A stretch of DNA of 64,000 bases from Panulirus ornatus (Eukaryota; Arthropoda; Malacostraca; Decapoda; Palinuridae): contig NC_092235.1 in NCBI RefSeq assembly GCF_036320965.1, positions 4,185,262 through 4,249,261 on the forward strand, read 5' to 3'. The notes beneath the pieces were generated by a model. The model made no database searches and was not told the DNA's origin. It was given only the letters and a program-made list of their open reading frames with translations. Shown in pieces: positions 35,745 to 47,000 of the stretch (positions are counted from its first letter, which is position 1; each line of letters begins with the position of its first letter). The translations under genes and the position numbers were made by a program.

Positions 35745-36042
35745 ATATTTTTTGTCTTTTTCTTTTTTCATTTTGTCCGCATCACATGTGTGCAACATTC
35801 AGTATGTTCGTCCAACGTTATAGTGAAGATCTTCACAATAAATTGTGGTTTTCGACCTTATCTGAAAGGGTCAGGTCCACCAAGACGTCCTTGAAATCTT
35901 CCAGAAGCTTCTGGCGATCCTCCTCCAACTGCTGGGCACATCAGAGTTAACATGGGCCGGACATCGGTTGTGGAACGACTTAATCTGCTTCCGGTAGTTA
36001 GCAGGGATGATAATGAGGGCTCTGACCTCATACCAGGTCAGC

Positions 36043-36132
36043 TTAGTTCCAGTCTATTGCTTAGTTCCAGTCTATTGCTTAGTTCCAGTCTATTGCTTAG
36101 TTCCAGTCTATTGCTTAGTTCCAATCTACTGC
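36043..36132 (+). repeat. 18-bp tandem repeat, 5 copies
   Basis: The unit TTAGTTCCAGTCTATTGC; the last copy has two changes. Confidence 0.97.
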
Positions 36133-36310
36133 AACGCAATAAAAAAGTAAAACTCATTTCTTCGTGGAATATTGAGAGGAAAACACGACAGCAACATGGA
36201 GATTTACCCTGTGGTTATTTTGCCGGCTAACCGGCAACGGTCGGTCAAACAGTATTTTGCCGTGGTAATTTCAGTGCTTTATATAATACTATGTCACAAA
36301 ATATGTTCTT

Positions 36311-36382
36311 GGGGGCGTAGCTCAGTGGTAGAGCGCTCGCTTGGCATGCGAGAGGTCCCGGGTTCAAACCCCGGCGCTTCCA
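36311..36382 (+). tRNA. tRNA-Ala (anticodon GGC)
   Basis: A 72-nt cloverleaf including discriminator A: acceptor GGGGGCG/CGCTTCC with two G-U pairs, D arm GCTC/GAGC, anticodon stem CTCGC/GCGAG with loop TTGGCAT, and T arm CCGGG/CCCGG. A T6 run follows. The body is close to eukaryotic tRNA-Ala(AGC), but position 34 is G instead of A. Eukaryotes normally read GCC with AGC (inosine), so GGC is unusual. It may be a pseudogene, a variant or a sequencing difference; the scaffold gap starts 19 bp later. Confidence 0.8.
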
Positions 36383-36400
36383 TTTTTTATTTGGGAAATT

Positions 36401-36500
36401 NNNNNNNNNNNNNNNNNNNNNNNNNNNNNNNNNNNNNNNNNNNNNNNNNNNNNNNNNNNNNNNNNNNNNNNNNNNNNNNNNNNNNNNNNNNNNNNNNNNN
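36401..36500. other. Assembly gap (100 N)
   Basis: Exactly 100 N, the usual placeholder for a gap of unknown size. Order and distance across it should be treated with care. Confidence 1.
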
Positions 36501-36659
36501 CACAGCAATGCCCCTTACCTCTCCTTGTCCTGTGGAAATGTGTGTAAAATGTGATGTGTGGGAGTAGTTTTCCTCCTCTTACATATCACACATAGATAAC
36601 ATCTTTTTCTGCTCATAATCATATATCTGATTAATCTCATGTGAGTTCTACGTACCGAA

Positions 36660-36930
36660 TCATAGACAACATTAACTCTCACCGTCATGTTCACTACAGA
36701 GAGAGACACCATTATCTCTCACCATCATATTCACTGCAGAGAGAGACACCATTATCTCTCACCGTCATGTTCACTATAGAGGGAGACTCCATTATCTCTC
36801 ACCATCATGTTCACTACAGAGGGAGACACCATTATCTCTCACCATCATGTTCACTATAGAGGGAGACACCATTATCTCTCAGTATCGTGTTCACTACAGA
36901 GGGAGACACCATTATCTCTCAACATCATTA
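36660..36930 (+). repeat. 40-bp tandem repeat, about 7 copies
   Basis: Unit with GTTCACTACAGAGGGAGACA and CCATTATCTCTCACC; copies differ at scattered bases. Confidence 0.95.
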
Positions 36931-36989
36931 AGTTCTGGCCTGCAAGTAACAGAGATCTGCTACTCAGGACCACCTGGCCATTGTTTGTT

Positions 36990-37630
36990 TGTGCCAACAT
37001 TTCCATCTATCGATCGCCAATATACCCAGTATGTCCCATCTATCGATCACTATAACCAATCTGTCCCATCTATTTATTTTCATTATACACTGTCTGTCCC
37101 CATCTATCGATCTTCACTATAACCTGTCTGTCCCCATCTATCGATCTTCACTATACCCTGTCTGCCACCATCTATCGATCTTCACTATACCCTGTCTGTC
37201 CCATCTATCGATCTTCACGATACCTTGTCTGTCCTATCTATCGATCTTCACTATGCCCAGCCTGTCCCATCTATGGATCTTCTCTATACCCTGTCTGTCC
37301 CGTCTATCGATCTTCACTATGCCCTGTCTGTCCCATCAATCAATTCATTATAATGTGTGTCCCATCTACACATCTTCACTATACCCTGTCTGTCCCATCT
37401 ATGGATCTTCACTATACCCTGTCTGTCCCATCTACGAATCTTCACTGTACCTGTCAGTCCCATGTATGCATCTTCACTACACCCTGTCTCTCCCATCTAT
37501 GGATATTCACTATACCCTGTCTGTCCCATCTATCAATCTTCACTGTACACAGTCTGGCCCATCTATGGATATTCACTATACCCTGTCTGTCCCATCTATC
37601 GATCTTCACTATATCCAGTCTGTCCCATCC
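36990..37630 (+). repeat. 33-bp minisatellite, about 19 copies
   Basis: Units such as CTATCGATCTTCACTATACC and CTGTCTGTCCCAT repeat every 33 bp, with drift. Because 33 is a multiple of 3, one frame stays open for 231 codons; this is an artefact. Confidence 0.95.
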
Positions 37631-37814
37631 ACCTGTACCCCTGGTCACCATGTAATAACCATTAACCCACATACAGTATTTTAGATGGTCTCTACATTCA
37701 AAATCGCCGGTCGACATGCTTTTGTTTCTATGAAGTCGACTATGCTTTTATTTCTATGTGGGATATTAGAGCATGGGGGTACCTTACTATATTTTTCCAT
37801 ATCAATATGCTCAC

Positions 37815-37851
37815 TATATTTCTGTACGTACAAGGATAACCGAGGTTACTT
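37815..37851 (+). promoter_or_regulatory. Putative promoter: TATATTT and TAACCGAGGTTA dyad
   Basis: TATATTT at 37815-37821, then ACAAGGA and TAACCGAGGTTACTT at 37837-37851, 36 bp before the ATG at 37887. The dyad with its flanks is shared with the region upstream of the RFX-like ORF. Its spacing from the TATA-like box differs (22 bp here, 13 bp there). Confidence 0.35.
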
Positions 37852-37886
37852 CGTAAAGTGCACAACGTAATCTTAGTATCTTCAAC

Positions 37887-38738
37887 ATGGGAGTTTTTGC
37901 AAAAAGCTCAGTTGTGGAGGTGGTCGAGCAGCAGCAGGTGCTCTGGGTCGCCCTCCTTGACCAGGCCTACCTGCCTTTCCACGATGAGGATGATTTGCTG
38001 GACCGTCCACCACACGAGACCCGACTCCCACATATAGATGAGTTGGGCTGCGATGATGACGACATACATGTCATCGTGCCCACCAACGAGCAGTTGCAAG
38101 GGGTTCTCAAAACCGTCCTGCAGAGGTATACCATCAGGGTCGTCAACGTTCCATACAAAATCTCAAGGTCGAACGTCTGGGAATTCTTCAAGCAGTTCGG
38201 CGACATCGTTCGCTTCGACATGCAGTCCTACACGACCTACGAGAACCACCGCGGGATTGCCGTCATCCAGTACTCCTGCTATGCCTCCTACAAGAAGGCA
38301 CTTCTTGCCGACGTGACACCACTCTCCGTCAACGGTCGCTGTGCAAAAGTGAAACCTCACCTTCCCACTGATGCTGACCAAGTGACCTCGCCTACTCAAG
38401 TGGCAATGCAGCCCACACTCCCTACCAGACCCACCATCCATGAGGAAATGCAGCCCACCCCACTTGTAAGGCCCACATTCAGGGAGACATGTCAGGTCTC
38501 AAGACCTGTCAGGCCCACCATTCAAGACCGACTTGGTCCTCCAACGCACGTCAGGCCCACCATTCAAGACCGACTTGGTCCCCCAACACATGTCAGGCCC
38601 AGCGTTCTAGACCGACTGGGACCAATAACACATGACATGTCCTACGTTACACACCGACTGCACTCCGCACCACGTACGGGCGTTAAAAGGCGTGTCGAGA
38701 TGACACACGCTCCTCGTGCCAAAAGATTCAGTTGGTGA
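37887..38738 (+). CDS. RRM-domain RNA-binding protein, single exon
   Basis: An intact 283-aa ORF from ATG 37887. Residues 33-60 are acidic (HDEDDLLDR, CDDDDI). An RRM spans about 81-157: RNP2-like IRVVNV at 83-88, helix VWEFFKQFGD, and RNP1-like RGIAVIQY at 122-129, with the aromatic Tyr kept. Residues 160-283 are Pro/Thr/Arg-rich with a 14-aa repeat (RPTIQDRLGPPTHV, twice exactly and once varied) and a basic end (KRRVEM, RAKRFSW). Binding to RNA is inferred from the fold. A truncated copy lies at 8351-8809. No intron, no polymerase and no flanking LTR are seen. It could be a multicopy host gene, a retrocopy, or a cargo gene of an unrecognised element. Confidence 0.7.
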   Translation: MGVFAKSSVVEVVEQQQVLWVALLDQAYLPFHDEDDLLDRPPHETRLPHIDELGCDDDDIHVIVPTNEQLQGVLKTVLQRYTIRVVNVPYKISRSNVWEFFKQFGDIVRFDMQSYTTYENHRGIAVIQYSCYASYKKALLADVTPLSVNGRCAKVKPHLPTDADQVTSPTQVAMQPTLPTRPTIHEEMQPTPLVRPTFRETCQVSRPVRPTIQDRLGPPTHVRPTIQDRLGPPTHVRPSVLDRLGPITHDMSYVTHRLHSAPRTGVKRRVEMTHAPRAKRFSW

Positions 38739-39303
38739 GGAACTTGAGTTCTTTCTTCCTGCTGGTGCTGCAGGAGAACACGGCCCTAGAGTGGACACTG
38801 GAGGTGTGTTTGTGTTTGTGTTTGGGTTATCACTGAGGAACCAACACCAAGACAACTTTAGTTTCGCATCGTCAAGGATTACGTTAATCTGGCGGAAGTC
38901 TGGGTTACTCCCAGTAGTGGATGACACATAATATCTACGTAGGGACGTTGAAAAACAAAGAAAAAAAAAATGGGAACATTATCACGCCCCCCCCCCCCAA
39001 AAAAAAAAAATGCATAAATTCACGAGGATAATTTCCTTCGTCTTCAAAGAAAAAATGAAACTCTTCCGACGCTACCGTGCCTTCCATAAAGCAACCCTCA
39101 AAGAAATCACTTTCTACACAATGCGCAAGGATTCGGTTAGCCAATCTTTATATGGCTGGGGCTATTCTTCCCTCTGATTGATTCATTTTTCAAGATTAAG
39201 GAAAGTTATAATAAAAATATTGTATTGAGTTTCTCCGTTGACGTCAGGGTAAACACCCATCCCCCCCGAAGCTTGGTTACCTTTCCGTGGTGGGGGGGAC
39301 TTC

Positions 39304-39351
39304 ATGGATTGGGCAGTAGCAACCATCGTTGGTTGCTTCTGTTCAATCCAT
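39304..39351 (+). other. Conserved hairpin, copy C
   Basis: A 22-bp stem with three mismatched or wobble positions and loop TCGT, starting at ATGGATTG. It is the same as 9364-9411 and lies about 0.57 kb after the RRM ORF stop. Confidence 0.55.
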
Positions 39352-40261
39352 GAACGAAAAACCAAGCATCTTGAGCGTAATTGTCGTATAAATTCACTTG
39401 GTGTCAAAACTGACGCGAAAGTGGTTGTCTCAATTTTGTCAGAAATGTTTGTGCGTTTCGGCCTGATGGCGGGAGTCGGTTTGGCGCTGTGGTCATGAGG
39501 GAATACGAGGGAGATTGGCAACTGTCCCAGAAGTAGCTACAGTGAGGCCCAGCAGCTGTCCCTAATACTGTGGAAGGCACTCATGTAAGGTGTGCAGTGA
39601 GGCGCAACAGTAACAAGGGAAACGGACAACCAAAACAGCAATCTTGATCATCAGGAGGCTATCCAATGCTCAGAGTAGATAAGGACGATTATTGTATGGC
39701 TTCGCTCAGAGGATGAAAATCTTAGCCGTGAAAATCAACAAGTAAAATAACTAGTAGTTAGTGGTAGTGAAGTGGAATTACCGCATTTCTGTGGTCTTAA
39801 TAGTAAATCGAAACTTTTCGTTTTCTCCATCAATCTAGAGGTGTTGTAGACCACCATCCTTAAGGTTGTAAGGTAATGGTAAGTACAAGGTTATGACCTC
39901 AGCAAATTTGTGATGGAAAGTGCAGGAAATGTGGTAATTTATATAATATTAATTATATAGTTGTATAATAAGTGTGTATCAAAATTTTGTCTTCTCTGTT
40001 CCCGTTCATTAATTCAAATACAGGTAAGTTTTCTCTCTAACGAGGTGGGATAAGCTACGTGCACTCGGCTTACGAATGTGGTGACTTTCCCTTCATTACC
40101 ACAATGTTGTGCTGAACTGAAGATGTAGAATTCCGTAGACGAAACTAAGATAGGAAATGAATCTACATCAAAAATTGAATGTATGCATCTTTAGATGGAC
40201 ATAAAACAAACGGACGGAGGAGCACATTGGAGCAAATGAATTTCAATATCACCACTTAAAG

Positions 40262-40490
40262 TAGGCCTTTCAACTAGTTGTGGCTTCAAAGCAAACTTTT
40301 TCTAGCCAAGGTTTAGTTAGCACCTAAACTAATCCCAACGACCTTACCTTAAGAAATATTTTCAGAAGGTACTGTCTGAACATATTTCTAAGGTAAGGTC
40401 ATTTATGTTTCGTTTAGATGCTACCCTAACCTTGGCTAGAAAAAGTTTCCTTTGCTTCAGAACCCCAAGTACGTAGACGGGCTACCGTTA
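40262..40490. repeat. Foldback (MITE-like) repeat, copy C
   Basis: Arms of about 100 bp, beginning GTAGGCC and ending GGGCTAC, are imperfect reverse complements with the core ACTTTTTCTAGCCAAGGTT. It corresponds to 1325-1520. Confidence 0.6.
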
Positions 40491-41039
40491 ATGTTAAACA
40501 GTAACAGAAAGGTGATAAAACTGAGATGAAATGAATAAAAATATAGAATGGGTCAGTTGAAAGTTGAAGTATTAGTATATACAATTTTTGACAGATCCAA
40601 ATGCATCCTAAAGTCAATCAATTAAATCGCAATGCTGAATATTGTTTTAATTGTTGGAACTAGTTACAGGAAGTAAAAATATCAAGCTTAAAGGGATGCC
40701 ATTACAATAGCTTTATATACCTGTATAGGATCTCTTAAACTTCTTTTTCCTAAAGCTGAAAGGATTTAAGTCGTTTAATCTGCCCTCTGAATTTGTTTTT
40801 CAGACCAGTAATCATCTTTGGAGATTACCTCAGTAATTACTCCATTCGATGTCTTCCTTTTCAAATTAGTTGACGACCACAGCAGTACAATATCCAAGCT
40901 GGGATGGCTATGTTTTGGGAAGGCGAGAGGTCAGGTTATGCAAGAATGTTAGAAATGGCTTCCATCAGTTTCTACCCTATCTACTCTAAAAATTTTGGGT
41001 TATTAGAACTTAGAGATTTATGAGTAGATAATAAAATGT

Positions 41040-44000
41040 AGTTATCTTGACAAGATATCCAACATGAGATTATAGTCATAATAACAATATAGTCACAAGG
41101 TCAATATATAGTCACCGGAATACTATATTTATCATGACAATGTATCACTTATGATAAAATATGCATGATTAAAAAATGACAAATAACACCTACAAAAAAT
41201 ATCACATTTCTAATATAGCCAAGATGACGATATATACACGATAGTACTGCAACGAAAATAAGAAGATAGCCAAAATGACAATATGTTCATAATGACAATA
41301 CTGCCACTATGTATATATTTTCTCCATGACACTATAGCTACATTGACAGTAAAGCTATCTTCACAAAAGTGTAAAATTGAAAATACAGCAAACGACAATA
41401 TAGCCACCACGACAATACAGCCATCTTGACAGTAATGTCATGTTATAAATCAATCGCCAGCACATTAGAGTCACTTTGATACCAATCTTACAATGACTTT
41501 GTAAATATCATGAAAATATAGCCCCCATGTCAACATATTAGCTATGACAATTTAGCCATTATGATAATATAGTCACGACGACAATGTATTCACTATAACA
41601 ATAAAGCTACCATGATCATATAACTGATATGACAATATAGTCAAAGCAAAAATATAGGAACATCCAACTTATATTCACAAATGCAATATAACCACCTGAC
41701 AGTATAGATACTATAAATGAATAGTCGCTTTCGGATCATAGAAAACATATAGACTCCAGGACAATATAATCTCTGTGAAAGAACAGTGACTCAGACAGGA
41801 TTTATCATTATAATATAGTGATAACATTATAGCTGTCATGTGATTGTAGTCAACATGACAAAATTATCACAATGAAATAAAACGGTATAACAATATAGTT
41901 ACCATAATCATACACCAATCATGATTGTATAATCAGCAGGTTGACATAAACAATATCACAGTGTAAAAACCATGACAATTTAAGTGACATGATGAGATGA
42001 TATCCATTCACTTACACTTACAATACCAAATAAGCCGCCATGAAAATATTATTATCATGATCATATAATCACAACAATATTGTAGCTAATAAAATATATC
42101 CCGAACGACAAAATAACCATAGCAATATAGCCATCAAGTTGATATAGCGACCAAGATAATGAAGCCAGGACGGCATTATATTGAAAATAACGATACAGCC
42201 ACCATGCCAATGTCTTCACCATGACAATGTAGCTACCATGAAAATATAGTAACCTTGACTATGTAGCTACCATGATGTAATATTCAAATTGAAAAATATC
42301 TACAATAAGAGTTCAGCTGCCAGGACAATATATCTCCAAAATGTTATTATTGCCATCATTATAATATAACGCCAGAAAGAAATATATATACCCACTACTC
42401 GACAATATAGCTATTCTGACAATATTGCCAACATGAAAAGACAGTCACCTCCTTGTTATATAACACAAATGAAAAATAGCCATCATGGCAATATAGTGAC
42501 CTAACAATACAGCCATCATGGCAATATGGTGACCTAACAATACAGCCACAAAGGCTATATAGTTACCATAACAATGTAATGTTAATGACAGTATAGCTAA
42601 CATGACTATTTAGTCACAATGACAATACAACCATCGTGACAATACAGATAACAAGACAGTACCGTCTCTAAGACAATATTGCCATCAATTCAAGAAATCA
42701 AATGACAATATAGATATTATGGCAACACAGTCACCATGACAATATACTCAGAAATGCAATATAATCGCCATAATAAAATCATCCTATCATGAAAATATAG
42801 CCACCTTACCATTTTGGTTTCTACTGCAATGTAGCCACAGTAATAAAAGATTTACCAAGACAGTACTGAAACCATAACAATATAGCATATCATGGCAATG
42901 TAGTCAACTGATAATTTAATCAAAATGACAATTTCTCTTCTATTTATCTTATATCCTCAAGGGGAATATCAACACCATTAAAAAAGCTTCTGTCAAAATA
43001 CAGTCACTATATTATAAGTATCGTGATAAGAAAGTCACCATGAAATAAAGTCTCTTGGCAATATAGCCACTATGACATTATAGACATAATGACGATATTG
43101 TCGTCAAAATGATATAATTATCTTGATATTATATCGCTTATGACAAATTATGCAAGAGTTAAATAATAACAATATATCACCTATACAAAAGATCACCTTG
43201 CCAATATAGCTAAGGTGACGATATATACATCATAGCAATGTAACTAAAATGAAAAGATAGCCAAAATAACGGTTTGTTCATAACGACAATACTGCCACTA
43301 TGAAAATATGTTCCCCAACTGCCACTATGAAAATATGTTCCCATGACACTATAGCTACACTGACAATAAAGCCATATTCACATAAGAGTAACATTGAAAA
43401 TACAGCTACATTGTCATGGTGACGATATTGGCGTGGTGGCTGTATTGTTATTTTCAATATAATGCCATCGAAACTACATTATCCTGGTCGCTATATTTAC
43501 TTGCTGGCTATATTGCTATGGCTAATTTTGTTGTTGGGGATATATTTTGTCATTAACTACAATATTATTTTAATCATGTGATCATAACATCAATATTTTC
43601 ATGGCGGCTTATTTGATAGAGTGCAAGTGTAAGGATATCATATCATCATGTCACTATATTGTCATGGTTTTTATACTGTGATGGTGTTTATGTTAGCCTC
43701 CTGATGATATCATCATGATTGATATATAATTATGGTAACTAAATTGTAATGGCCATTATATTTCATTGTGACAATTTTGTCATGTTGCCTACATTTTCAT
43801 TGTAGGTATATTGTTGTTTCATTGTTTTATCAGCTATACTGTCAAGGTGACTATATCTTAATGAGAAATCTTGTCTTAGTCGCTATTTTTGTCATGGACA
43901 CTATATTGTCCTGGAGCCTATATGTTTGCTATGATCCGAGACTATTTTGTCACAGCATCAATATTGTCAAGGATTTATATTACCATAATGAATATAATTT

Positions 44001-47000
44001 GAAGGTTTCCTTATTGTTGCGTTGACTGTATTGTCATATCACTTATATGATCATGGCTATATTGTTATAGTGAATATATTGCCGTCGTGACTGTAACATC
44101 ATATTGGCTAAATTGTTATGGTAAATATATTGATATGGAAGCCTTATTTTCATGATATTTATATAGTCAGTATTATTTTATTATCAGGGTGACTCTAATG
44201 TCACCTCAACTGAATTATATCGTGACATTATTGTCATAGTGGCTGTACTGTCATGGTGGCTATATAGTCGTTTGCTGTATTTTCAATGTTACTCTTTTGT
44301 GAAGATTGCTATATTGTCATTGTAGCTATAGTGTCATGGGGAATATATTTTCCTAGTATCAGTATTGTCATTATGAACATACCGTCATTTTGGTTACATT
44401 GCGAAGATTTACATATCGTCACCTTGGCTATATTGGCAAGGTGATCTCTTTCATAGTTGCTATATTGTCATTCTTTTAATCATGCATATTTTTTCATAAG
44501 CGATACATTATCGTGATAACTATATTATTAAGGTGACATTATATTGTCATGGTGATTATATTGACATTATGACTATAATCTCATAGTGGCTATATTGCTA
44601 AGATAACTATATTGTCATGGTGACTATATTGCCATCATGACTATAATCTCATAGTGGCTATATTGCTAAGATAACTATATTGTCATGGTGATTATATTGC
44701 CATTATGACTATAATCTCATAGTGGCTATATTGCTAAGACAACTATATTGTCATGGTGACTATATTATCATTATGACTATAATATCATTGTGGCTATATT
44801 GCAAAGACAACTATATTGTCATGGTGACTATATTATCATTCTAATCTCATACTGGCTATATTGCTAAGACAACTATATTGTCATGGTGACTATATTATCA
44901 GTATGACTATAATATCATTGTGGCTATATTGCTAAGACAACTATATTGTCATGGTGACTATATCATCATTATGACTATAATATCATTGTGGCTATATTGC
45001 TAAGACAACTATATTGTCATGGTGACTATATTATCATTCTAATCTCATACTGGCTATATTGCTAAGACAGCTATATTGTTTTGGTGACTATTTCATGATG
45101 ATGGTTATAATGACATCGTGACTACATTTTCATTGTGGCTAGATTAATGGTGTTCATTTGCCCTTGAAGATATATCATTATAAAAACGAAAATTTCATTT
45201 TGATTAAATTATCAGGTGAATATATTGTCTTGATATGCTATACTGTTATACTCTCAGTTCGGTCATGGTGAATGTATATTATGATGGCTACATTACAATG
45301 GAAGCCATAGTGGATGGGTAGCTATATTTTCATGTTTGGATCATTTTGTTATGACGATTTTATTGTATTTGTGAGCATATTGTCATGGTGTCTATGTTGC
45401 TATAATTTCTATATTGTCATTTGATTTATTGAATTGATGGCAATATTGTCATAGAGACCGTATTGTAATGTTACCTGTATGGTCATCATGATTGTCTTGT
45501 CATCGTGACTATGTGGTCATGGTGGCTATACTGTCATTAAGATTACATTGTTATGGTAACTATATTGCCATGGTAGCTATATTGTTAGGTAACTATATTG
45601 CCATAGTGGCTATATTGTTAGGTAACTATATTGCCATAGTGGCTATATTGTTAGGTAACTATAATGCCATGATGGCTTTTTGTCAGAGTAGCTATATTGT
45701 TAAGTTACCTATATCATTGTGGTGGGTATTTTTTTCTTTTGGTATATTGCCATGATGGCTATACTAGAATTTTGGTGATATTAGCATGGTGATATAGTGT
45801 CCGAAGCTCAACTGTTGTTGTGGACATTTTTTATAGGAATATATTATCATGGTAGCTACAGATTCAAAGTTACTATATTTCATGTAAGCTACATTGTAAT
45901 GATGACGATATTGGCATGGTGGGTGTATTGTTATTTTCAATTAATGCCATCCTGACTACATTATCTTGGTCGCTATAGCAACTTGATAGCTATATTGCTA
46001 TGGTCAATTTTATCGATGGGGATGTATTTTGTCTTTACCTACAATTTGGTTTTGATTATATGATCATGATAATATTTCTATTGCGGCTTATTTGGTATCT
46101 TGATTGTAACTGTCTAGATATCATATCATCATGTAACTTAGATTGTCATGGTTTTTATACGGTGATGGTGCTTATGTCAAAATGCTGATTATATTATCAT
46201 CATTAATGCATGATTATGGTAACTATATAGCGATGGCGATATCTTTTGTGATAATTTTGGTATGTTAACTTCATTTTGATAGTAGTTATATTGGTATGGC
46301 AGGTACATTTTCCTGGTTCTTACATTGTTTTATGGGCTATACTGTCAAGGTGGCTATAGAGTAATAATAAATCCTGTCTTGGACGCTATTGTCTCCTGGA
46401 CACTATATATCCTGGATGCTATATGTTTCCTATGATCCGAAAGCGACTATTTTGTCACGGTATCTATATTGTCAGGTGGCTATATTGACAGTAAATATAT
46501 TCAGAATGTTTTTTCAATATTTCGTTGACTATATTGTCATATCAGTTATATGGTAATGGTGGTTTTGTTGTTATAGTGAATATATTGTCGTTGTGAGGAT
46601 ACTATCATTAATGGCTAAATTGTCATGGGAAATATGTTGATATGGATGCTGTATTCTCATGGTACTTATATAGTAATTGTAAATCTATTTTCAAGGTGAC
46701 TCTAATGTCACGGTGATTGATTTATATTGTAACATTATTGTTATGGTGGCTGTACTATCATAGTGGCTATTTTGTTGTTTGATGCGTTGTCAATGTTGAT
46801 ATTTTGTCAATATGGCTTTATTGTCAGTCTAGCTATACTTTCATTTGGAACAAATTTTCATAGTGAAGGTATTGTCATTATGAAATAAAGTCATTTTGGC
46901 TATCTTCTAATTTGGTTTACATTGCTATGATGTATATATCGTCACCTTGGCTATAGTGGGAAGGTGGTCTTTTTCATAGGTGGTATATTGTCATTTTTTA

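Larger units (their letters stand above)
39137..41796 (+). repeat. Segmental duplicate (partner of 1-2648, inverted)
   Basis: It pairs base for base, with small indels, with 1-2648 on the opposite strand. It contains the hairpin (39304-39351), about 0.7 kb without recognised features, a foldback repeat and the first ~750 bp of the 17-bp satellite. From 39137 to 39582 it is also present in the direct copy at 8351-9642. Confidence 0.9.

Noticed and set aside
36989..37684. 231-aa Ser/Pro/Cys-rich plus ORF
   Set aside because: Produced by a 33-bp repeat unit whose length is a multiple of three.
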